Shown one piece after another: positions 54,843-64,000 of a stretch of 64,000 nucleotides of DNA. The notes below the pieces were generated by a model that did not search any database, was not told the origin of the DNA, and saw nothing but the letters and a program-made list of their open reading frames with translations. The DNA is from Temnothorax longispinosus (taxonomy: Eukaryota > Arthropoda > Insecta > Hymenoptera > Formicidae). The first letter of the stretch is position 1; each line of letters begins with the position of its first letter. A program made the translations under genes and the position numbers. The stretch covers positions 14,055,447-14,119,446 of the forward strand of contig NC_092364.1 of NCBI RefSeq assembly GCF_030848805.1. Direction: 5' to 3'.

Positions 54843-57800
54843 ATATTACACTTAATCGAAACTCACTGATCCGTATAAACGGACTCTCGCAGGTGTTTAG
54901 GGAAAAAGTGTGCGACGGTTGGGAAATTAATAAGCGGTATCGAGGCGAGAGAAAGAACCGATCGCGGCAAAGTGTCTTAACGAGCGCTCTCTCGCGCGCC
55001 GCGCTTATTTATGCATTCCATACGCAATGTTGCGGACGCTCATTACACGTCGACCGTATATTCATTATGCGATTGCAGGCGAGTGCCATATCTACTTACC
55101 TAGACAGGCCCTTTCGCCGCGTTCGTGGAAACGCCATTGCGACGCTTATTTTCGCGATGCAATACACGTCGGACCATTATAGTCGCTGTGCAGCTTCGGC
55201 GAAATGAAATTTATTGCTAATTGCTTTTTATTTACACCGTGCATCCGGGGCATTTATCAAGGTAAAGTATACTAAAAAGTTGTCGGGTTTTATGCCCCTG
55301 GCGTTCGACGGATTTTACGAGTGGACGTTATTTACAGTCGGATTGATTCCTGCAGAATGCAGATATCCCTTTAAGGCCATCCATGTGTATCTTAAAGCGC
55401 AAGGGCGCCGGTGTATATCCCGCCTCGCGAGGCACTTGCTTTTGTGAACGACGTCGGGTTGTAAATCTGCGCGACGTCGTAACGTTTGGTCGTCCACGTA
55501 ATTCTTTCGGGAAGCCGAGACTCCGGTTTCCGTTTTGCAAACCGAAATTACGTTCCTGACAGAAATCGTATATCCGCGATCCATCTGTTTATCACCACTT
55601 CCGCTTCGTCTAGAAGCTCCATTACATCACGCTTGATATTTCCGCTGATTAACGTCAAAAACGATTTTAACCGCGCTCGGCGTCAATCCGCCGTAATCGA
55701 AGCGACAGGTTCTTCGCGTGCGCGAACAAGGCGCGGCTGAAATTCAATACTTCATATTGACACTTGCCGTAACGCAATCTTTGCTCGCCTGGCTGGCTCC
55801 AACGGATATTGACAGTTAACGCAAGACTTTAGCGAGGTAGAATATCTCTGTGAACCGTCACATTATGATATCCGACCGTTATGAATCGGCATTCACGATT
55901 ATACTCGCATGCCCGTAACAATAATGGGGGGGACATTAAGTTATCCGCTCCATATAGAGACGTCGGTATCGACAATGTGATTTTCATACCGTAATAATTC
56001 CATTTATTGTATCTTAATATCGCCTTAACAATCCTCGCAATCCCAGGCGAATAGCGACTGTCATTTCCACGAGATTTCTTACGAACACATAAAAAGTAAC
56101 CGGCGCGCTAATAAGGAAACGGCATTCGCGCGGACGGCGCGAAATAGCGCTTATATCTAAGCTTGCAGATGTTTTCAATCTTCCTTGACAGCCTCTGCGA
56201 AAGTGCTGCGCCCAACGCCTCACGGCTGCGAGCAGTATGCGATAGATCATCGTTATGATGTATCGCGCGCCGGCCGCAATGTCACGGCCTGGCGGAGCTT
56301 TATGAGACTTTTTGATTAAAACGAGGAGGATTCGAAACGTCATCTCATTCGCGAGACGTCCAACGGCCAATACTGCGGTGTATTCCGGTCGCGACAATAG
56401 CTACGCCGCAGCCCCTTTCTCTACCCCCGTACACACATCCGTCGGTTATTAGCCCCCGCGTCTTTTCTGTCATTAACACACCCGGCGGACTTTGGAGAAT
56501 TGGCCCGAGAACCAGACAAAAAGGCGGACAGATAAATGCGCGTCACGTGCGAGGAGTCGCGACGTGCGTGCGCGCGATGATGAAACTCATCGTAGGTGAT
56601 CCCGGCGCTCTTCGTGACGCACCAGGCATTCCCGAAAACAACGACGACGGGGAGATATCGCGAGGGAGTATTTGGGAAGGGAACGCGTCGAACGGATACG
56701 AGACAGGAAGAGTTCGCGTGTCCTTCGTGTGGAGCCGTCGCACGCTTATATGTGTTTCCGCCCATCGGTCACCTCGGTCGCACCTGAACGTGACATGTTC
56801 GTGGACATCGAATATTAATTAGCGGGTCTGCGGGTTTCGCTTTCGAAGGAACCCTAGCGTGATCCCTCGCTCTGATTTGTCGTCGCACGTCGTCTCTGAT
56901 TTCAGATTCGGCGGTGCGGTAAATCGAGCGCGAGTCATTATTTATGTCACTCCATTTATTTCACAGTTCAATTATAGTATTTTGTGTTATATCGGTATCG
57001 TGGTGAATCTTTTTGCATACGATAATTTTTTAATTCTTTTAAAGCTACAATTATATTAGTAATTTTTTTCTTCTAATCTTTACAAACGGAAAAATTTAAA
57101 AACTGTCATCAAAATAAGTTTTTGGTATGCTTAATAGATATGCCTCCCGCTCTAAAGTGGAACAAAGGCTATGACGTATTGAATATTTCATTGAAATCGG
57201 CGAACATCATAGTCAAAGACACTCCATCGGAAATTATTCATATGTCAGAGAACTACTTATCTTCTATGCGTTGTTTGACACGTCAAGCGGTTTGATCGAG
57301 AACGTCGAGAGTCTGTTGAACCCTCTCGATATTGATTTTCGAGATTTCTAGCCGCGAAGGGGCACTCGGCTCTTTCGCGAGAGTAAATATTGGGTCGTCA
57401 GGTCTGACGTTGATTGCGCGGAAGGGAACAAATGTAATTTTAATCGCTATTCTAGGGCAACGTACCACTCCGACAGTCGACACGGCGCGGGCGTGTCGAA
57501 GTGGAAAATTTTTCCCCGCTTATCTCGCGCAGTACCACGGTCGCTCCCGATATTCGATTGCGAGTATAAATATCTGTTAAATCCGTAGCGAGATACGCGC
57601 TACGAATGGCGGATAAACCAGCTCGTTTCACATATCGAGGTCAATAGACACGTTACTTGCCTACAAGCCACGAAAATAGAAATATCGACTATCATAAAAA
57701 TCGATCGAGCTCGCTTTCATTATCGCCAATGGATACCTTATCGATAGTTTCCATGGATCCATATCTCGAAACTCCATCCCCCGCCTAACCGGACTCCCAT

Positions 57801-60800
57801 GTGTATTCCAGCAATAAGATCTTGTTGCGTGATCGTCCAATCCATTTGTGGTTACATCAATCGCGTTTATACGTCTGTGTACACATACGTGCGATTCACG
57901 TAACTCTATACATATAGCTGGTAGATATTTTGGAACAAAATAATCACACACGATAACAATTGATTCTATTTGAACAGAATGATATACTAATCGAAAATAC
58001 TTTCAATCGTGTAATACATTGAACATTATTTTCTCAAAGATTAGGGAAGAATCAATATTCTCATATACGTATTTTAATAAAGATTGTACATTTATTTTCA
58101 TAAAAATATCCTTTTAAAACTTTTTATATACTCGTCGCGCAAAGTAATGATATGATATTCACTCGAATACATTCGTATAATTATTACAGTTGCAAGAAGA
58201 AATGACGTAATAAACAGTCTAGACATTATGGACGTTATAGAGTGCAATCTACATTCAGTTAACTTGACATGTAAATATTTGGTCTCGCTTGCTTAAATAT
58301 GTTTTTCTTGGCAAACGCCGTTGCACTTTGGTTCTTCCATTTTATAAATTGAGTCGGTCCAGGCCATTTTCCTGTACTAGGGTAGAAAGATAGGAAATAC
58401 GTTTACGCACGTAACGCGAGCGCGTGTATTGAGAGAAGCTCGGCTACGTGTACAAGTGGGGAAACGGACGGAAACGGCTCTCCTCGTCGTTCCTCGAACA
58501 AACAGATAGAATTCGATTTGTCGATTGGTACACTCCGAAATCGAGCAATCGACTGCCTCTAAAGCAGAAACACACCTTTGAAACAAAATGTCTATTGCCG
58601 TGTTACAATGGTATATATATCGAATTGAAAAAAGATATCTCTTTAATTTCAAAATAAATTTTAGTACTTTTATGCGATACAAGTTTATTTCTATACAATT
58701 ATAGATAATATTAATGTTATCTTAAAAAATTATGATGGACGCGTAAAGATGTCTTCCAAAAATATTTAAAAGAAAAATTGATATAGCGGTAAAAAACATA
58801 TCGAACTGCCATGACGAAGTCACATACATTTCTCATGCAATTCTTATCGCGCGAAACTGTCAGTCGTGACATATTTCAGCGCATCGCTGAAGGCATCCTT
58901 TTTGGCGGGAAAAATCGTTTTGCACGTAATATATATAAAATTTTCTACTCCCTACCTAAAAACTGATGACAATGTGGCACGGAGCGAGGTATATGACGAT
59001 AAGCGAAGGATAGAGTTCAACGGCAGCGCGCACATTTTTACGTACGTGCTCCATTAGACTACTAGAGGCACAATAAAGCAGGTATCTCGGCGAGTAAAAA
59101 GATGGAAAAATGGGTAGGAGGATATAGACGAGCGAGACGCGCGTCTTTGCCAGCCGGAGTTATAGTGATAACGCATCGAGAAAGAGCCGAGTTTATTTTC
59201 GCTCCTGCGTTTCTGCCGGTGCTTCAACCTGTAGCTCCGATTCTGTTTGCGATTTGTATTTCGTGCTGCGCTCCGATAACAAATGCTTCCTGGCGAATGC
59301 TGCAAAGTCGCTGCCTCCCCATACAAGAAAAAAAGGCAGAGCTCCATTTGCTGTCTGCATTCGAGCGTTAAATTATTTAGACTAGAAAATGTCGGTAGTC
59401 GCGACGTGCGATTTTATGAATTCTCTCGAGAAGTGCTTTGCCAATATCCTGAATTATCGTGCGATATCTCGTTTTTTCCGTAACTTTTCTTCTGTTATCC
59501 TCCGTACGGATATCAAGAACGAAAATCTATATCTTTAAAATATCCTTTTTAACCTTAAGTGACTTTTATGGCAATTTCCTGCGGAAACTTGATGTGGTTT
59601 TTTTTTTTGGCTTTGTGAACAATCTTTATAATCTATAAACTTAATCGCAAATTCGAATCACTTATAAAATACAGCATTATATTATCATTATAATGATATT
59701 TAAGCAATTTTTATTAACCAGTATTCGACAGTTATTACGGTATAGTGTCCTTTTCTTAAATAAAACTTGATCGAATTAATTTTATTCAAACTTTTTCATT
59801 TTTGATTGTTACGTTGGTTCAGTTACATAGCATTTGCAATTTTTCTATTAAAAATTATCATTTCTATCAATATCTTACTTTTCTGTATTTTATTTTGCAA
59901 TTCTATTCAAGTTCTCCAAGCAAAGAAGAGGGCCAGATGCTTTTCGCCTTGAGGCGAGTTAACGAGTCGTTTGCATGAATGCATCGGGTGTTCGCGGTAT
60001 GACAGTAATCGTATAAACGGGATGAGATATGACGACCGAAACCGAATCTCGGACAGCTCCTCAGCGAGAAATCGATTACGCGTATGCAGCTGAGACTACA
60101 AAGGGCAACGGTCGCGGTGCACAATAACGCCGGCCATTAATAACGATCAAGGCATGATCCGCGTCCGCCGCCGAAATCGTGACGCATTGTACACCGGTAC
60201 CCGCCACTAAAAGCACGTGGGCAAGATATTTGTAACGCTCGGCACGGTAGCGGATGAACGTGTTGAAGCTGGCTCCCGCGTTGCCTCCCTTAATCTTGTC
60301 GAACGTACGTACCCCGTACGTTATATACGTAAAATGTATTAGGAACCGTACTAAATATCAATTCTTTTCGCGCGCAGTTTATTGTTGGATCGAAATAAAT
60401 TTTCAGCCCGCGGAGCGATTTTTCTTGCAATGAGGGCCTTTTCCTCGCGAGGAGTCGATTTATTTCCTCTCAGCGCCTGTATCAGCAGTCGCGCGGGATC
60501 GGGCGCATCCATAAATTATCAGCCGCATGATAGCCGCTGGTCCCTCGTTAAATCTCGACGCGACGCGCCACATAAATACGCTCCACCTTGCCGGTTTTGC
60601 AGTCCGGGTAAATAAGTCGATTATATTGTCACGCTCCCCGCTGTGGGTAACGTATCAATTTCTATCGAGCACACAGCGTCGTCGATTACGCCTGTCGCAC
60701 GGGATCCGCGTCTTCGGTGGTAGCAAACGCGCGCGGCTTGAAATAATCCGCTTGTGACAAAAAGCGCGCGCGCTCACGTGAAGCGCAACGTAACTGGTGT

Positions 60801-63800
60801 GCAACCGCGCTGGCAATTATCATAAACTACTATCAATACTTGCTCTCGCTCCTGCCCATTAAGTTTGCCTGGAGGACCTCGGCGCGCCCCGGGAGCCACG
60901 TAATTGGATTCAGAGAAAAGTCAGCGCGCCTGATACCGAGATTTACGGTAACTACTTCGCTCGTTAACGACATCCGACTATCTGCTCCCGCAGATAACCG
61001 AGCGCCGTCCGAAAAGCGCGAGAGACGGTAGACGACGGGAGATGACAGCGAACGCGACGGCGAAACAATGCAATTATGCGCGTCCGAAATTGAGCGGACG
61101 TAATAATTCACGCGCGGGGCGGCGCGACTGGCTGCTGCGCGTGGTATCGCACAACGAACGGTCCATCGGCCTGCTTAAAGACGATACACCGTAGCCCGAG
61201 GCTCTCCTCTCGCGCTCGTAGGCGTCGCGCCTCATTCTCCGGAACGCCTAAAGTGTCGGCAGCAACGCTAGAGGCAGCAACCATTACGTCCATCTGCCGG
61301 CATAACGAGCCGTAATTGAAATCTCTCATATATGAACGTACGGTCCCGGTTTCTCACGTTAGGGTCACAATTGGCTTTATTGTCGCGGCTGCTTGACGCG
61401 GCCATCTCCAGCGCGTATTGCGCGCTGGCCAACGAACGATCACGAAGACCGTAGGCGCCGGTCTTCCTGATGTAACGGCGACCGATTACTCGGTGTCGTG
61501 GCATTCCTCTTACTCTTCACCTCTCTTCGCCCTCCGCTTCCCTCTGCTATCATCGCGCCCCGCTATCGCGGAATCCGATACAGCTGGAATCGTTGGCCAG
61601 CGCGACGATAAATTATCGTGCACAGTCGTCGGCATATTTGATAATCTTAGGCGTCACGCACGACGCTACATCAACGTCATTTAGCGCGTTGCAAAAAATA
61701 AATAAGTAACACGAATTTATTTCTGCTAGTTGCAAATAATGTTCTCAAATTTCCGAGATGTTCTAACTTTTTAACATTTAATGTAAGACAATAACGCATT
61801 TCTGAGTACACCTCATAAATCTTTTTAGCTGCTTATTATCTGAGTTGTAAAGTATCTTCGTGTCGTCGGAGATATCTAGATATATCGATAAGGAAACGAC
61901 GCTAGCCAAAGCCAACCAACGTTCAACGGTACTTTAGTTCCAGGAGTGTGTGTTGTCGTCATTGTGCGTTGCCCGCGCATCATTACCGTACCTACAGCAC
62001 GAGAATGTCTCGTTAGGCCTGTCGAAACGCGCGAAAGGAGTGAGCACCAGACAACCGCGTACACGCATTCGTACTTCGGCCCCGGTGATTGGGTACATCG
62101 ATACGCATCGCTCGGCACGTTCACGCCGCGGTGACAATAATCTCGTTAAGAGCGGGATACGCACCTCCGGGGAAATAAATGACATCAGCGCGCGAGCCGA
62201 CGAAACTTTCGTTACCAAGGAACGGGAGCCTCCCTCAACTCAACACGAATTTAGTGGACGCGCCAGGGGAATACGAATTTGTATAATTCTCAGATTAGTT
62301 TGATTAATCAGATTTTAAACGTATATAGTACGCCATATCCGAGAGTAGCATAAATTACATGCTGTGTTATTAGTAAAAGAAAAAAGGAATTAAATAACTT
62401 ATCGTTAAAATTCAATCAAATAAGAGAACGTACATGCGCCTAATAGAATCTAAATTTGATAAATTTATGAAATTAATTGGTCAAAGCTATGAAATATACA
62501 CAGTTCGCATGGTACTTAATACAAGGACATATTCAATTTTAAATATGTATCTATATGTCACAGTAAAAGTGTGGAATCAGTAAATGTATATGCATTTACC
62601 AGTCATTGTGTACATTTACTAAATTTTATGTTTTAAATTTATATCTTTTAAATAAGCAATATCATTACAGATAGAGTTGGGTTAGATTAGTTTTTTGGGG
62701 GGTGGGGACGCAACCCCTCACCCTTTTATCTCACTACACTCATACTTATAAATTAGCTCTTGTAAGTGTATACATTTACTGAATTTTACGCTTTTATTGT
62801 CACATACATATATATATATATTAGTACGAAAGTATATATTCTTATATAATCGAGGTAGTCAAATTCCTTGTGAAATGTTAACCAGCTATCGTAACTCGAG
62901 TTTATCGATTCCAGAAGGCATTAGTTCCGCCTCGTGGTACTCAAGGGCCATTATACCTACGCCCTTTTCTTCGTTTACCATACCTATTCATGTTTTCCAC
63001 TTCCCCGCGGTTTTGGCAATTTTTCAATATCAGCCAATATCTCTTGATTTACTCGGTATTTTTCCCCAAAGTGGTCATTTTTCTACCTTTTTAAAGCTGA
63101 TTCCTCTTAAAACTATAATTATTATTATTGTTATAGTATTGACTTATATGATTTTTTAGCTTTTATACTTGATTATAAATTCATATGTGTAATTTATAAT
63201 TCTTTTACTTTCGTTTTGTTCATGTTTTTCGTTTTCATGATCCATGTCGATAAGTTGCTTTTATCAAATATCAATCACGATGAATCGCGGTCAATTAAAA
63301 GAGCATGTTGTCATCAATTCTTTCGCTAATCGAATTATGTCCTTGGTATAGTATCTGTTGGCAGGCGCCACGGTATTTGTGGTATATCCAGGCGCGGACT
63401 ATTCACGCTCGTGTCCATTGCTTCGTAATTGATACTCTCTTACCGAGGCACGTTGACGGGTAGTTTTAACGCACCATCGAGGCGGCGATCGTTACGTCCG
63501 TTAAAATATAGAGAATGTTCCGAACCTTCTCTCTCAATATCTCTTTCTCTCTATGTCTTCGTGCACAGTGGCTCATCGATCAATCCGGAAACATGCCACG
63601 CGTTTATACACCTGCGCTACCTGAGCGATTTGATTGATGATATCACATTGTAAGCGTCGATCGGCCGAAACCTACGTCCGTGCAATTCAATCTGCATGGC
63701 GAAACGTATGCCTTGCTTTCAACGCGGAAATATCGATGGTACGTTGTTGAGAAAATTGTAGGCGAGCGCATGGGCTGCGGAATACCGTGAACGACAAACT

Positions 63801-64000
63801 CATTATCGTGTTTATCTTATCGACGAGAGGAAGAGCTGAGTAAACTGATTAATACAAAACTGTACTTTTATTCTGCTGTGTTCAACTTCAATATTTTGTT
63901 CAACGTGGATAATTGAAAGAATGCATGTCGCGGACTGAAAAAATTTCTCGTCGTATACACTTGTCGGTGCGCTTATCCGCTTAACATCGCGGGGACACCA

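Larger units (their letters stand above)
52656..64000. other. Unique-looking DNA, no gene recognised
   Basis: Alternating CpG-rich and AT-rich sequence with no frame that I can relate to a protein family and no convincing exon series. Two near-identical 70-bp segments and one perfect hairpin are listed separately. No transposon termini were noticed, in sharp contrast to 2,900-40,100. Intergenic sequence or a long intron of a regulated gene are both possible. Confidence 0.5.

Overview
The window looks like a piece of an insect nuclear genome, most likely an ant or other hymenopteran. That is an inference from the mix of Penelope-like (PLE), hAT, pogo/Tigger-like, TTAA-targeting and TAA-targeting DNA elements set in AT-rich, intron-bearing sequence whose unique parts keep many CpGs. 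There are no operons, rRNA genes or CRISPR arrays, and no intact host protein gene was recognised. Two 500-N gaps lie at 2367-2866 and 40100-40599.

Layout. 1-2366 is AT-rich unique sequence with one hairpin. 2867-40099 is one contig, almost entirely transposable elements built around two decayed copies of a leukotriene A4 hydrolase-like (M1 aminopeptidase family) gene. It runs: 3' half of a PLE (2928-4891); a 4.8-kb hAT element (4892-9686); spacer; a degenerate pogo/Tigger-like element (11532-14318) carrying a hAT-type MITE; two TTAA-bounded MITEs sharing one TTAA (14511-15522); a foldback element filled with TAA-bounded MITEs (16727-19499); LTA4H-like pseudogene copy 1 (19572-24351), interrupted in introns by a MITE and a PLE fragment; copy 2 (25876-26440 and 34449-34660), split by an 8-kb stack of nested elements; the 5' part of a PLE (34673-35303); and a second hAT copy in inverted orientation (35304-40099). 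After the gap, 40600-64000 is mostly unique DNA with no recognised gene, interrupted by a head-to-head pair of PLE copies (44875-48332).

Main result. The PLE 3' half at 2928-4891 and the PLE 5' part at 34673-35303 are two halves of one insertion. The 12-bp target duplication of the PLE (TAAATCAAGTTT) and the 8-bp target duplication of the hAT inside it (GTTCCCAT) each have one copy on either side, in opposite orientation. The 25.6 kb between the two inverted hAT copies (9687-35303) has therefore been flipped relative to the state in which the elements inserted. This is either a real inversion by recombination between hAT copies or an assembly that traversed the loop between inverted repeats the wrong way. 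The sequence predicts the first bases of the gap at 40100: CTCTGAAG.

How the parts relate. The two LTA4H-like copies serve as empty-site controls for each other, and an intact PLE (44875-47171) is the empty-site control for the hAT. Order of events can be read from the nesting: LTA4H-like duplication, PLE into copy 2, hAT into the PLE, then inversion; independently, TTAA elements entered the copy 2 intron and were themselves invaded to four levels.
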